A DNA stretch of 64,000 nucleotides. It comes from Williamsia serinedens (GTDB lineage Bacteria; Actinomycetota; Actinomycetes; Mycobacteriales; Mycobacteriaceae). Where the stretch lies: the NCBI RefSeq assembly GCF_024171725.1, contig NZ_JAMTCG010000001.1, forward strand, positions 434,001 to 498,000, in the 5' to 3' direction. The stretch's first letter is position 1; the number at the start of each line of letters is the position of its first letter. The translations under genes were made by a program, and so were the position numbers. Shown in pieces: positions 9,998 through 26,522 of this stretch. The notes under the pieces were generated by a model. The model was not told the DNA's origin. It saw nothing but the letters and a program-made list of their open reading frames with translations, and ran no database searches.

Positions 9998-11626
9998 GTG
10001 ATCACGGCAACGGACCTCGAGGTGCGGGCAGGGGTGCGGACCCTGCTCTCGGCGCCCGGCCCTGCGCTGCGCATCCAGCCCGGTGACCGGATCGGCCTCG
10101 TCGGCCGCAACGGTGCCGGCAAGACCACCACCATGCGGATCCTCGCCGGCGAGGGCGAGCCCTACGCCGGCAGCGTCGCACGCAGCGGGGACGTCGGCTA
10201 CCTCCCGCAGGACCCCAAGGAGGGCGACCTGGGCGTCCTGGCGAAGGACAGGGTGCTCTCCGCGCGCGGGCTCGACGCGATGGTCCGGGACATGGAGAAG
10301 CAGCAGGCGCTGATGGCCGAGGCCGCCGACGACGCCACCCGCGACAAGGCGGTCGCGAGGTACGGACGCCTGGAGGAACGCTTCTCCGCGCTTGGGGGTT
10401 ACGAGGCCGAGTCCGACGCCGCGCGCATCTGCCACAGCCTCGCCCTGCCCGATCGTGTCCTCGGCCAGCCGCTGTCGACGCTCTCGGGTGGCCAACGACG
10501 CCGCATCGAGCTGGCACGCATCCTCTTCGCCGCGTCGACCGGCGGGGGGAAGTCGAACACGACGCTGCTCCTGGACGAGCCGACGAACCACCTCGACGCC
10601 GACTCGATCTCCTGGCTGCGCACCTTCCTGCAGAACCACGACGGTGGTCTCGTCGTCATCAGCCACGACGTCGACCTCCTCGCCGACGTGGTGAACAAGG
10701 TGTGGTTCCTCGACGCCGTCCGGGGCGAGGCCGACGTCTACAACATGGGCTGGGCCAAGTACCTCGACGCGCGCGCGACCGACGAACAGCGACGCAAGCG
10801 TGAGCGTGCGAACGCGGAGAAGAAGGCGTCGGCGCTGCGGACGCAGGCCGCGAAACTGGGCGCGAAGGCCACCAAGGCCGCTGCGGCACAGCAGATGCTG
10901 AAGCGGGCGGACAAGATGATCGACGCCCTCGACGAGGAGCGCGTGGCCGACCGGACCGCGAAGATCCGGTTCCCGGAACCGACCGCGTGCGGCAAGACGC
11001 CGCTCATGGCCAGGGAGCTCACGAAGAACTACGGGTCGCTGGAGATCTTCACCGGCGTCGACCTCGCCATCGACCGCGGCAGCCGCGTCGTCGTGCTCGG
11101 GCTCAACGGTGCCGGCAAGACGACGCTCCTGAAACTGCTCGCCGGCGTCGAGAAGCCGGACCTCGGCACCATCGAACCCGGCTACGGCCTCAAGCTCGGG
11201 TACTTCGCCCAGGAGCACGACACCATCGACGACATGGCGTCGGTGTGGGAGAACATCCGCCACGCCGCGCCGGACGCGGGCGAGCAGGACCTGCGAGGGT
11301 TGTTGGGCGCGTTCATGTTCAGCGGTCCGCAGCTCGAGCAGCCGGCGGGGACGCTGTCGGGCGGCGAGAAGACGCGTCTCGCGCTGGCGGGCCTGGTGTC
11401 GTCGGCGGCGAACGTCCTGCTGCTCGACGAGCCGACGAACAACCTCGACCCGATCTCCCGCGAACAGGTGCTCGACGCGCTGCGGACCTACGCCGGGGCC
11501 GTCGTCCTGGTCACCCACGACCCGGGTGCGGCGGCGGCACTCGAGCCCGAACGGGTCATCCTCCTGCCCGACGGCACCGAGGACCACTGGTCCGCCGAGT
11601 ACCAGGAGCTCATCGAGCTCGCGTAG
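9998..11626 (+). CDS. ABC-F family ATPase (Rv1473-like)
   Basis: The 542-residue duplicated ATPase has no membrane domain. Domain 1 has NGAGKTTT, LSGGQRRRIELA and LLLDEPTNHLD; domain 2 has NGAGKTTL, LSGGEKTRLALA and LLLDEPTNNLD. Between them is a Lys/Arg/Ala-rich linker of about 80 residues (ERANAEKKASALRTQAAKLG). ABC-F proteins act on ribosomes, as translation factors or antibiotic-protection proteins. Length and position match M. tuberculosis Rv1473, which I recall as linked to macrolide tolerance. GTG 9998 lies 8 nt after TAGACT (9984-9989); the open frame upstream is non-coding. Confidence 0.92.
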   Translation: MITATDLEVRAGVRTLLSAPGPALRIQPGDRIGLVGRNGAGKTTTMRILAGEGEPYAGSVARSGDVGYLPQDPKEGDLGVLAKDRVLSARGLDAMVRDMEKQQALMAEAADDATRDKAVARYGRLEERFSALGGYEAESDAARICHSLALPDRVLGQPLSTLSGGQRRRIELARILFAASTGGGKSNTTLLLDEPTNHLDADSISWLRTFLQNHDGGLVVISHDVDLLADVVNKVWFLDAVRGEADVYNMGWAKYLDARATDEQRRKRERANAEKKASALRTQAAKLGAKATKAAAAQQMLKRADKMIDALDEERVADRTAKIRFPEPTACGKTPLMARELTKNYGSLEIFTGVDLAIDRGSRVVVLGLNGAGKTTLLKLLAGVEKPDLGTIEPGYGLKLGYFAQEHDTIDDMASVWENIRHAAPDAGEQDLRGLLGAFMFSGPQLEQPAGTLSGGEKTRLALAGLVSSAANVLLLDEPTNNLDPISREQVLDALRTYAGAVVLVTHDPGAAAALEPERVILLPDGTEDHWSAEYQELIELA

Positions 11627-11632
11627 CTCGCA

Positions 11633-13156
11633 TCAGACGTAGGCGGCCCTGAGCTTTCCCTTCACCAGCTTGCCGGTCGCCGTGCGGGGCAGTTCGTCGA
11701 CGAAGTCGTAGCTGCGCGGCACCTTGTAGGCGGCGAGCTGCCCGCGGACGAACGCGTCGAGCTCAGCGGCGAGTTCCGGTGAGCCCGTGTGCCCCTCCTC
11801 GAGCTGGACGCAGGCCTTCACCTCCTCGCCGAACTCGTCGTTCGGGACGCCGATCACCGCGACGTCGAACACGGCGGGGTGGCCGATGAGCACGTTCTCG
11901 GCCTCCTGCGGGTAGATGTTCACGCCGCCGGAGATGATCATGAACGCCTTGCGGTCGGTCAGGTAGAGGTAGCCGTCGGCGTCGACGTGGCCGATGTCGC
12001 CGGTGGTCGCCCACAGCTCGTGATCGGGATGCTCTGCGGCGCGGGTCTTCTCGGGGTCGTTGTGGTACTCGAAGGTCTTCGCCTCGCGCTCGAAGTACAC
12101 CGTCCCGGTCTCGCCGACGGGTAGTTCCGCACCGGTGTCGTCGCAGACATGGATCACCCCGAGGAGCGGCTTGCCCACCGAACCCGGGTGCGCCAGCGCC
12201 TCCGCCGAGTCGATGAACGTGCCGCCGATCGCCTCGGTCGACGAGTAGTACTCGTAGATCACCGGGCCCCACCAGTCGATCATCGCCCGCTTGACGTGCA
12301 CGGGACACGGGGCGGCGGCGTGGATCGCGGCCTTCATCGACGAGACGTCGTAGCGGTCGCGGACCTCCTTGGGCAGCTTCAGCATCCGCACGAACATGGT
12401 CGGCACCCACTGGCTGTGGGTGACGTGGTAGGTCTCGATGAGGCGCAGTGCCTCCTCGGGTTCGAAGCGGTCCATCACGATCACCGTGCCGCCCACCGAC
12501 TGCGTCATCCCGCAATAGCGCAGCGGCGCAGCGTGATACAGCGGGGCGGGGGAGAGGTAGACGGTTGCGGCGTCGAACCCGTACATCCCGGAGAAGATCA
12601 CCGTGTAGATGTCGGGGACCTCGTCGACCTCGCCATCCGGCAGCGGCGGCTGGATGCCCTTGGGTCGCCCCGTCGTACCCGACGAGTAGAGCATGTCGTG
12701 GCCGCGGGGCTGACTCGCCGGCTTCTCCGGCGAGGCCGCTGCCAGCACCTCGTCGTAGGACTCGAAACCGTCGATCCCACCCCAGGCGATCCGGTGTTCG
12801 AGGGTGGTGACCTCCGCGGCGTCGGCGACGGCGTCGGCCGACGCCGCGGAGGCGAACAGGACACGCGCACCGCAGTCGCCGAGGATGAAGTTCGTCTCGG
12901 CGGCGGTCAGGTGATGGTTCACCGGCGTGATGTAGAGCCCGGACCGCAGGGCGGCCCAGTAGACCTCGAACACGCGGAGGTCGTTGGTGGAGACCAGCGC
13001 GATGCAGTCGCCGCGCTGTAACCCCAGTTCCCGGAGGTGGTTCGCCAGCCGGATCGAGCGCTCGTCGAGCTCGGCGTAGGTGATCTGCTCACCCGTCGCC
13101 GGGAGGATGGCTGCGGGCTTGTCGGGCGTCGTCGCCGCGAACACTCCTGGGAACAT
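11633..13156 (-). CDS. Acyl-CoA synthetase / AMP-binding ligase (FadD type)
   Basis: Adenylate-forming ligase of 507 residues that activates a carboxylic acid as acyl-AMP and then acyl-CoA. Visible motifs are the P-loop MLYSSGTTGRPKG, YYSSTEAIGG, TTGDIGHVDADGYLYLTDR, the hinge MIISGGVNIYP and the C-terminal catalytic Lys in PRTATGKLVKG. Substrate unknown; a bulky or branched acid is possible. ATG 13156 lies 6 nt after TATCCT (13163-13168), so a leaderless start is preferred over the longer open frame. It converges on the ABC-F gene with a 6-bp gap. Confidence 0.9.
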   Translation of the reverse strand: MFPGVFAATTPDKPAAILPATGEQITYAELDERSIRLANHLRELGLQRGDCIALVSTNDLRVFEVYWAALRSGLYITPVNHHLTAAETNFILGDCGARVLFASAASADAVADAAEVTTLEHRIAWGGIDGFESYDEVLAAASPEKPASQPRGHDMLYSSGTTGRPKGIQPPLPDGEVDEVPDIYTVIFSGMYGFDAATVYLSPAPLYHAAPLRYCGMTQSVGGTVIVMDRFEPEEALRLIETYHVTHSQWVPTMFVRMLKLPKEVRDRYDVSSMKAAIHAAAPCPVHVKRAMIDWWGPVIYEYYSSTEAIGGTFIDSAEALAHPGSVGKPLLGVIHVCDDTGAELPVGETGTVYFEREAKTFEYHNDPEKTRAAEHPDHELWATTGDIGHVDADGYLYLTDRKAFMIISGGVNIYPQEAENVLIGHPAVFDVAVIGVPNDEFGEEVKACVQLEEGHTGSPELAAELDAFVRGQLAAYKVPRSYDFVDELPRTATGKLVKGKLRAAYV

Positions 13157-13224
13157 GGCGACAGGATAACCACACCTATGGCCGCGATGGAACAAAACCG
13201 CGAAAGTGTCGCTTTGGGTTCCCG

Positions 13225-13797
13225 TCACTCGGTCCGCGACCGGCGGACCGACTCCTCCACGAGGTCGAGGACGGCGTGCAGATCCGAGCCGCGGTGACCC
13301 GAGGCCAATCGGGTGATCAGCCCGTCGAGGATGAGGTCGAGGTAGGCCACGATCACCTCGGTGGGCAGGTCGTCGCGCAGACGACCGGCACTGCGTTGGC
13401 GTTCGAGCCGTGCGAGGGTCGCGGCCTCGAGGTCGATCGACCGGGCCAGGAACTCCGACCGGAACTCGGGGTCGCTGCGCAGCTTCCGCGCGATCTCCAG
13501 CCGCGTGCCGAGCCAGTCGAAGTCCTCGGGGTGGTCGAGCATGTCGCGCATGACCTGCACGAGCCCCTGCTCGGCGGCGACGTCGGCCATGCGTTCGGCG
13601 TCCTCGTGCGCGAGCGCCAGGAACAGCGCCTCCTTGTCGCGGAAATGGTGGAAGATCGCACCCCGCGACAGACCGGTGGCCTCCTCCAGACGACGGACGG
13701 TCGCGCCGTCGTAGCCGTGCTCGGCGAAGCAGCGCCGGGAGCCGTCGAGGATCTCGCGACGACGCGCGGCGAGATGGTCCTCGCTCACCCGTGGCAC
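13225..13797 (-). CDS. acnR: AcnR, TetR-family repressor of aconitase
   Basis: TetR regulator of 190 residues: N-terminal helix-turn-helix (TVRRLEEATGLSRGAIFHHFRDKEALF, about residues 28-54) and an alpha-helical ligand domain. It matches M. tuberculosis Rv1474c and C. glutamicum AcnR, which repress acn in response to citrate and iron status. It sits directly downstream of acn on the same strand. GTG 13797 has a strong AAAGGGGGTGA ribosome site. A perfect AcnR palindrome lies in the acn promoter. Confidence 0.92.
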   Translation of the reverse strand: MPRVSEDHLAARRREILDGSRRCFAEHGYDGATVRRLEEATGLSRGAIFHHFRDKEALFLALAHEDAERMADVAAEQGLVQVMRDMLDHPEDFDWLGTRLEIARKLRSDPEFRSEFLARSIDLEAATLARLERQRSAGRLRDDLPTEVIVAYLDLILDGLITRLASGHRGSDLHAVLDLVEESVRRSRTE

Positions 13798-13838
13798 GGC
13801 GTCACCCCCTTTCCTGCGGCGATCACGGTGGTGATGGT

Positions 13839-13874
13839 CGTGCGCCCCGGCTCTCGGGGGAGAACCGGGGCGCA
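13839..13874 (-). terminator. GC-rich hairpin between acn and acnR
   Basis: An 11-bp perfect stem (GTGCGCCCCGG with CCGGGGCGCAC) closes a 14-nt loop in the 100-bp acn-acnR gap. There is no U-tract, so it may attenuate read-through or set mRNA ends rather than fully terminate. Confidence 0.55.
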
Positions 13875-13897
13875 CGGACTCATGGGAACGGCGTGCC

Positions 13898-17922
<4,025 letters not shown>

Positions 17923-19539
17923 GTGAGGCGACGTTCCGCATGCGGTCGTCGGGAGTCGTTTCATCCCGCCGACCCGCGCCGCCATCCCGCCGTCGACCAC
18001 GGCACCATCCACCCGACGGACCCCGGAGACGGACACCTCGTGCGGTCGGCGGCGCGTGGTCTGCGCGTTCTCACCGCCGCGACCGTGACCCTCCTCGTCG
18101 CCGTCGGTCTGCTCGGTGTCGGAGCGGGCGCCGTGGCGGCCGACCCGGCCGGACCCGCACCCCGCGGGCCGTCGGGCATCGCGGGGCTGATCAACCAGAT
18201 CGCCGACGTCGACCAGCGTCTGGCCGACATCGACGCCTCTCTCGCGATCAAGCGGGAGGCCGCGAACCGTGCCCTCGTCGACCTGCAGACGTCGCGCGAC
18301 CAGGAGCGGCTGTCGGTGCTGGCGGTCAACGGGTCGTCCGACGCGCTGAAGAAGGCCGACGCCCAGATCGCGACGGCGCAGAAGAACTTCGACGACTTCG
18401 TCCGGGACCTGTACCGCCAGGGCAGCAACCAGGCGTCGCTGGCGACCGTGTTCACCTCCGGCGACCCGGCCGCCGTGCTCGACCGCGCCGGCGTCATCGC
18501 CCAGCTGACGAAGGACCAGCAGGCGACCATCCAGCAGCTGAAGGTCTCGCGCAACGAGAAGGCGAACAAGCTCGCCACCGCGACGGCCACCCGCAAGTCG
18601 GCGGCACGCGCGGCCGAGCAGGCAGCCCAGCGCAAGCAGGACGCGGTCGACGCCATCGCGCAGACCGTCGCCGCAGCCAAGACGGAGTCCGCGACGAAGG
18701 CGCAGCTCAGCGCCGCCCGGGATGCGGCCCAGCAGCAACTCGACGCGCTGCGTGGACGGGTCCCGGCCGCCGCTCCCGTCACCGTCCCGGGCGGTGCTCC
18801 AGGCAGCACGCCCGCGGCGGCGCCGGCTCCGTCCCCGGGCGGGGTGGCCGCGGTCATCCCCGGCCGGGTGGACGCCGCGTCGCCCATCGACCCCCTGCGG
18901 GACGCGATCGTCACCGCAGCGCAGTCGGCGTTCCAGATCGCGGCCCAGGCCGCGGCCAAGCTCGCCGTCGACGCCGCGCAGCAGGTCGTCGCCCAGGTGA
19001 TCGCCTCGATCACCGGCAACCACACCGACATCGACGGCACCGATGGTGGATCGGGTACGTCCTCCGGCGGGAGCGGTGGCGGCGGCGCCACCTCCGTCAC
19101 GCCCGGTGTCACCGGCTCGGCCGCGGTCGAGATCGTCGTGAACCGCGCGCTGTCGCAGCTCGGTGTCCCGTACTCCTGGGGCGGCGGCAACGCCAACGGA
19201 CCCACGAAGGGCATCCGCGACGGTGGCGTCGCCGACAGCTACGGCGACTACAACAAGGTCGGCTTCGACTGCTCGGGTCTGATGATGTACGCGTTCGCCG
19301 GCATCGGCATCTCGCTGCCGCACTACACCGGTTACCAGTACACGTCGGGTCCGCATGTGCCGCTCTCGCAGATGCAGCGGGGCGACATGATCTTCTACGG
19401 CCCCAACGCCAGCCAGCACGTCGCGCTCTACCTGGGGAACAACCAGATGGTCGAGGCGCCGGAATCGGGCTCCGTGGTGAAGATCTCGCCCCTGCGGACC
19501 AGCGGCGCGATGCCGTACGTCGTCCGTCTCACCGGATAG
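17923..19539 (+). CDS. ripA: RipA-like NlpC/P60 peptidoglycan endopeptidase
   Basis: Secreted hydrolase that cleaves peptidoglycan stem peptides during daughter-cell separation. From N- to C-terminus it has a basic region, a signal helix (VLTAATVTLLVAVGLLGVGAGAVAA), a long coiled coil (about residues 85-270), a Pro/Ala/Gly linker and a C-terminal NlpC/P60 domain. The domain shows catalytic Cys (FDCSGL) and His (QHVALYLG). GTG 17923 has AGGGAG 6 nt upstream; GTG 18040, just before the signal helix, is the alternative. M. tuberculosis has ripA-ripB here; only one gene is present. Confidence 0.9.
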   Translation: MRRRSACGRRESFHPADPRRHPAVDHGTIHPTDPGDGHLVRSAARGLRVLTAATVTLLVAVGLLGVGAGAVAADPAGPAPRGPSGIAGLINQIADVDQRLADIDASLAIKREAANRALVDLQTSRDQERLSVLAVNGSSDALKKADAQIATAQKNFDDFVRDLYRQGSNQASLATVFTSGDPAAVLDRAGVIAQLTKDQQATIQQLKVSRNEKANKLATATATRKSAARAAEQAAQRKQDAVDAIAQTVAAAKTESATKAQLSAARDAAQQQLDALRGRVPAAAPVTVPGGAPGSTPAAAPAPSPGGVAAVIPGRVDAASPIDPLRDAIVTAAQSAFQIAAQAAAKLAVDAAQQVVAQVIASITGNHTDIDGTDGGSGTSSGGSGGGGATSVTPGVTGSAAVEIVVNRALSQLGVPYSWGGGNANGPTKGIRDGGVADSYGDYNKVGFDCSGLMMYAFAGIGISLPHYTGYQYTSGPHVPLSQMQRGDMIFYGPNASQHVALYLGNNQMVEAPESGSVVKISPLRTSGAMPYVVRLTG

Positions 19540-19607
19540 TCGCCGACGCCGCGCCCGCGGCGCCCGGGCGGGTGGCGACGAGACCGCTACCCTCGGGGGC
19601 GACAGGC

Positions 19608-19625
19608 GTGCGGGGGTCCCCGCAC
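19608..19625 (+). promoter_or_regulatory. Short GC hairpin upstream of moxR1
   Basis: GTGCGGGG and CCCCGCAC form an 8-bp stem around 2 nt in the ripA-moxR1 gap. A TACCCT box at 19588-19593 could start transcription just before it, placing the hairpin at the 5' end of the moxR1 mRNA. Without a U-tract it is not a classical terminator. Confidence 0.35.
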
Positions 19626-19666
19626 CGTGGAGGCCAGCAGGCGCGACGACCGGTGGAGGAGAGCGC

Positions 19667-20831
<1,165 letters not shown>

Positions 20832-20845
<14 letters not shown>

Positions 20846-21781
20846 CCGCCTTCCGTCGTTCGGCGGCGGATCCCTCGACGACCCGACCCTGACCGCGGCG
20901 CTCAAGACCCTCGAGCTCACCGTCCGCCGCAAGCTCGACGGCGTGCTGCAGGGGGACCATCTGGGGCTCATCCCGGGACCGGGGTCCGAGCCGGGCGAGG
21001 CGCGTCCCTATCAGCCCGGTGACGACGTCCGACGCATGGACTGGTCGGTCACGGCCCGCACCACGCACCCGCACGTGCGCCAGATGGTCGCCGACCGCGA
21101 GCTCGAGACGTGGCTGGTGGTCGACATGTCCGCCAGCCTCGACTTCGGCACCACCGGCGGGACCAAGCGCGACCTCGCCGTCGCCGCGTGCTCGGCGATC
21201 GTGCACCTGACGCTGGGCGGCGGCAACCGGATCGGTGCGATCGTCGCGACCGGCGACCACATCGTGCGGGTGCCCGCACGGTCGGGCCGACCGCACGCGA
21301 TGTCGCTGCTGGCGACCATCGCGTCCACCCGTCGCAGCTCCGAGGGTGTGCGCGGCGACCTCGCGGGGGCCGTCGACGCGCTGCGGCGGCCGCAGCGTCG
21401 CCGCGGCCTCGCGGTCGTCGTCAGCGACTTCCTCGGCCCGATCGACTGGGACCGTCCGTTGCGGGCCGTCGCCGGCCATCACGAGGTCCTCGGCGTCGAG
21501 GTGCTCGACCCCCGGGACCTCGAGCTGCCCGCCGTGGGCGAGATCATCCTGCGTGACGCCGAGAGCGGGCAGGTGCGGGAGCTGACCGTCACCGAGAAGG
21601 TCCGCACCGACTACGCGCGCGCCGCGGCCGCGCATCAGGCCGACGTGCATCGGGTGCTGCGCACGTGCGGTGCACCCACGATGAGCCTGCGTACCGACCG
21701 CGACTGGATCGCCGACGTCGTGCGGTTCGTCGCCCGCCGACGTCGCGGGCTCCACGCCGGCGCCGTGGCCGGGGCCGCACG

Positions 21782-21785
<4 letters not shown>
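20832..21785 (+). CDS. DUF58 family protein
   Basis: The 317-residue protein has the DUF58 hallmark GEARPYQPGDDVRRMDWSVTART and a VWA-like core with MSASLDFG. These proteins accompany MoxR ATPases and VWA membrane proteins. M. tuberculosis Rv1480 is the positional orthologue. No membrane helix is seen. ATG 20832 lies inside the end of moxR1 (14-bp overlap), and the stop overlaps the VWA gene (ATGA). Confidence 0.9.
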
Positions 21786-23579
<1,794 letters not shown>

Positions 23580-23651
23580 CACTTCCGACCACCGAGACGA
23601 CCGACGCGGCAGCCCATCCCGCCGCGACCACACCGACGTGAGGGGACAGCC

Positions 23652-24485
23652 ATGAGCGGACTGCTCGAGGGCAAGACCGTACTGATCACCGGCATCATCA
23701 CCGATGCCTCCATCGCGTTCCACGCCGCGGCCATGGCGCAGGAGCAGGGGGCGACGGTCATCATCACCGGCATCCCGGAGCGACTGCGACTCATCGACCG
23801 CATCGCCCGACGGCTCCCGAAGGAGGTGCCGCCGGCGATCGGACTCGACATCACGAACGAGGAGGACCTCGCGGCCCTGGCCGACAAGGTCCGCGAGCTC
23901 GCCCCGCAGGGCGTCGACGGCGTCATGCACTCGATCGCGTTCGCACCGCGCACGCTGATGGGTCCCGACGCCAAGCCGTTCCTGGAGGGTCCCGGCCCCG
24001 ACGCGGCCAAGGCGTTCGAGATCTCGGCCTGGAGCTACGCGTCCCTGGCCCGCGCCGTGCTGCCGGTGATGAACGAGGGCGGGTCGATCGTCGGGATGGA
24101 CTTCGACCCGCGCACCGCCATGCCGTACTACAACTGGATGGGCGTCGCCAAGGCGGCGCTGGAGTCGGTCAACCGCTACGTCGCGCGGGAGGTGGGCGAG
24201 GCCAAGAAGATCCGCTCGAACCTGGTCGCGGCCGGCCCCATCAAGACGCTCGCCGCCAAGGCCATCGCCGGCACCGCCACCGACGACGCCAGGCAGCTCA
24301 CCATGCTCAACGAGTACTGGGACGGCGCGTCGCCCATCGGCTGGGACGTCGACGACCCCACCGTCGTCGCGAAGTCGGTGTGCGCGTTGCTCTCCGACTG
24401 GCTGCCCGGGACGACGGGATCGATCGTGTACGTCGACGGCGGCGCGAGCCACAACACCTGGTTCCCGGAGAGCTTCGGCTCGTGA
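23652..24485 (+). CDS. inhA: InhA, NADH-dependent enoyl-ACP reductase
   Basis: FAS-II reductase of 277 residues and target of activated isoniazid. Recognisable are the N-terminal [11 protein letters not shown] nucleotide loop, DITNEED, HSIAFAP and the catalytic [11 protein letters not shown] (Tyr and Lys), followed by [12 protein letters not shown]. It is a few residues longer than the M. tuberculosis protein. The start ATG has AGGGGACAG upstream. Cotranscribed with fabG1 (72-bp gap) and overlapping hemH by 4 bp. Confidence 0.97.
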   Translation: MSGLLEGKTVLITGIITDASIAFHAAAMAQEQGATVIITGIPERLRLIDRIARRLPKEVPPAIGLDITNEEDLAALADKVRELAPQGVDGVMHSIAFAPRTLMGPDAKPFLEGPGPDAAKAFEISAWSYASLARAVLPVMNEGGSIVGMDFDPRTAMPYYNWMGVAKAALESVNRYVAREVGEAKKIRSNLVAAGPIKTLAAKAIAGTATDDARQLTMLNEYWDGASPIGWDVDDPTVVAKSVCALLSDWLPGTTGSIVYVDGGASHNTWFPESFGS

Positions 24486-25561
24486 CCGACCCGGGGACCG
24501 CGCCGTTCGACGCGGTGATGGTGCTGTCGTTCGGTGGCCCCGACGGGCCCGACGACGTGATGCCGTTCCTGGAGAACGTGACCCGCGGTCGTGGTGTGCC
24601 CCGCGAACGGCTGGCGTCGGTCGCCGAGCACTACATGCACTTCGGCGGCGTGTCGCCGATCAACCGGCTCAACCTCGACATCATCGACCGGTTGCGGACG
24701 GCGTTGCGGGACAACGCGATCGACCTGCCTGTGTTCTTCGGCAACCGCAACTGGCACCCGATGGTCGAGGACACCGTGGTGGAGATGTTCGACGCCGGCC
24801 ACCGTCGGGTGCTGGTGTTCCCGACGTCGGCGTGGGGTGGCTACTCGGGGTGCGCGCAGTACCACGAGGACATCGGGCGCGCGCTGTCCGCGCTCGCCGA
24901 GCGGCGTCCCGCCTCCGTTGACGACCCGATGACGCTGCGGAAGCTGCCGCACTACTGGGACCGGCCGGAGATGATCGAGGCCGGCGCCGACGCCCTGCGC
25001 GCCGCCCGCGAGCGGTTGCCCGAGGACGTGCGGTCGACGGCACGTGTCGTCTTCACCGCGCACTCGGTGCCGTCGGCGGCCGACGCGGTGGCAGGGCCTC
25101 CCGCCGAGGGCGGACACCTCTACAGCCGCCAGGTCACCGCGGCCTCCGCGGCGGTCGCCGCCGCGGCCGGCGTCGACGACCACGACGTCGTGTGGCAGTC
25201 GCGGTCCGGTCCGCCGCAGGTCCCGTGGCTCGAACCGGACATCGTCGACCACCTCGAGGCGATCCACGCCGACGGCGCCCCCGGCGCGGTCGTCGCGCCG
25301 GTCGGCTTCGTCTCCGACCACCTCGAGGTGGTGTGGGATCTCGACACCGAGGCCGCCGAGAAGGCCGACGAACTGGGCATGCCCATGGCGCGTGCGGCGA
25401 CCGTCGGAACCGACCCCCGGTACGTGTCGATGATCGTGGAGCTGATCCGCGACCAACTCGCCGGCGCGTCGACGGAGAGCACCGGGATGGGCTGCACCGA
25501 CAACGGTCGGCGATGCGTCGAGGGCTGCTGCCCCCTCGTCCGGCCCCAGCGCCCGTCCTGA
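24482..25561 (+). CDS. hemH: Ferrochelatase (CpfC/HemH)
   Basis: Enzyme of 359 residues that inserts iron into coproporphyrin III in the Gram-positive haem pathway. It has [19 protein letters not shown], the catalytic His in FTAHSVPS and the C-terminal [14 protein letters not shown] motif. Its tail carries a cysteine cluster ([13 protein letters not shown]), the likely [2Fe-2S] site seen in actinobacterial enzymes. The GTG start overlaps the inhA stop (GTGA), linking haem to mycolate genes as in Rv1485. Confidence 0.95.
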   Translation: MTDPGTAPFDAVMVLSFGGPDGPDDVMPFLENVTRGRGVPRERLASVAEHYMHFGGVSPINRLNLDIIDRLRTALRDNAIDLPVFFGNRNWHPMVEDTVVEMFDAGHRRVLVFPTSAWGGYSGCAQYHEDIGRALSALAERRPASVDDPMTLRKLPHYWDRPEMIEAGADALRAARERLPEDVRSTARVVFTAHSVPSAADAVAGPPAEGGHLYSRQVTAASAAVAAAAGVDDHDVVWQSRSGPPQVPWLEPDIVDHLEAIHADGAPGAVVAPVGFVSDHLEVVWDLDTEAAEKADELGMPMARAATVGTDPRYVSMIVELIRDQLAGASTESTGMGCTDNGRRCVEGCCPLVRPQRPS

Positions 25562-25592
25562 CCGGTCGAGCGCGCGGACCGCGGCGGCGCGT

Positions 25593-26420
25593 CTATCGGC
25601 GTGGTGCCCGATCCGATTCCGCGACAACGGCGTTGAGCGCGGTCATCCGCGCGGTGCGGACCGTCCGGTGCAGATCGTCGAGGGCGCTCTCGACGCTGCC
25701 CTGACCTGTCGAGGACAGCCCCGTGCGGGGCCGTGCCGCGGCGGCGAGGTGGAGGATGGCGGCGATCTGCGCGGTCTGGCCGATCACCCGCACCACCCGG
25801 TCGCCCGCGTCCGGTGGCACGTCGAGCATCTCCGTCCGGGTCCGCGCGGCAAGACGCATGCGTAGATCCGATGCGGACCCGTCGCCCGACTCGATCCCCC
25901 CGACACGCGTGAGCAGCGCGGTGGCGTCGCGGACGGCCTCCTTCATCAGGAGCTCGGCCTCGCCCAGATCGCGGTCGGGCAGGCGCACCACGCTCCCCAG
26001 CGATCGCACCGTCCACGTCACCGAGCCCGGTCCCACCGTGCGGGCGTAGACCCCGACCGCCTCGTCGGAGAGGTCGCCGAGCCACAGGACGAGCACCGCG
26101 CCGGCGTCCAGCGCAGACCCGAGCGGCGCGCCGGTGAGCCCGAGCGTGTCACCGGGAGCGGGCAGCAGTACGCGCAGTCGCGCGGCGCGGCGGACGGCGC
26201 GCAACAGCACCCCGGTGCCGACCTCGGCGGCGGTCAGGTCGACGACGGCGGCAGCGTCGGGGTCGGCGGCCACCACGCGGTGCGCGGGCGCCACGTCGGC
26301 CAGGGCGTCGACGACGTCGTCCGGGGAGCAGAGGCCGGCACGCCACACCGAGCCCCAGGTGGCCAGCGCGGCGACGGCCGGGAGCCCGGCTTCCGCGACG
26401 TGGTCGGTCATCTCGCTCAC
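25593..26420 (-). CDS. Conserved hypothetical protein (Rv1486c-like)
   Basis: The 275-residue Ala/Val-rich protein has no motif I can name; no signal peptide or membrane helix stands out. It matches Rv1486c in strand, length class and position, but its function is unknown. GTG 26420 lies 7 nt after TATCGT (26428-26433), supporting a leaderless start; the frame stays open upstream but without coding support. Confidence 0.75.
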   Translation of the reverse strand: MSEMTDHVAEAGLPAVAALATWGSVWRAGLCSPDDVVDALADVAPAHRVVAADPDAAAVVDLTAAEVGTGVLLRAVRRAARLRVLLPAPGDTLGLTGAPLGSALDAGAVLVLWLGDLSDEAVGVYARTVGPGSVTWTVRSLGSVVRLPDRDLGEAELLMKEAVRDATALLTRVGGIESGDGSASDLRMRLAARTRTEMLDVPPDAGDRVVRVIGQTAQIAAILHLAAAARPRTGLSSTGQGSVESALDDLHRTVRTARMTALNAVVAESDRAPRR

Positions 26421-26522
26421 CCCGGCCACGATAGCGACGGTCCGCGGCGGTGGGAGTGTGACGCCGTCCACGGTCCGGCGTGGCACCGGGGCGCCGCCGC
26501 GCCGACCTCCTACGGTCGCGTC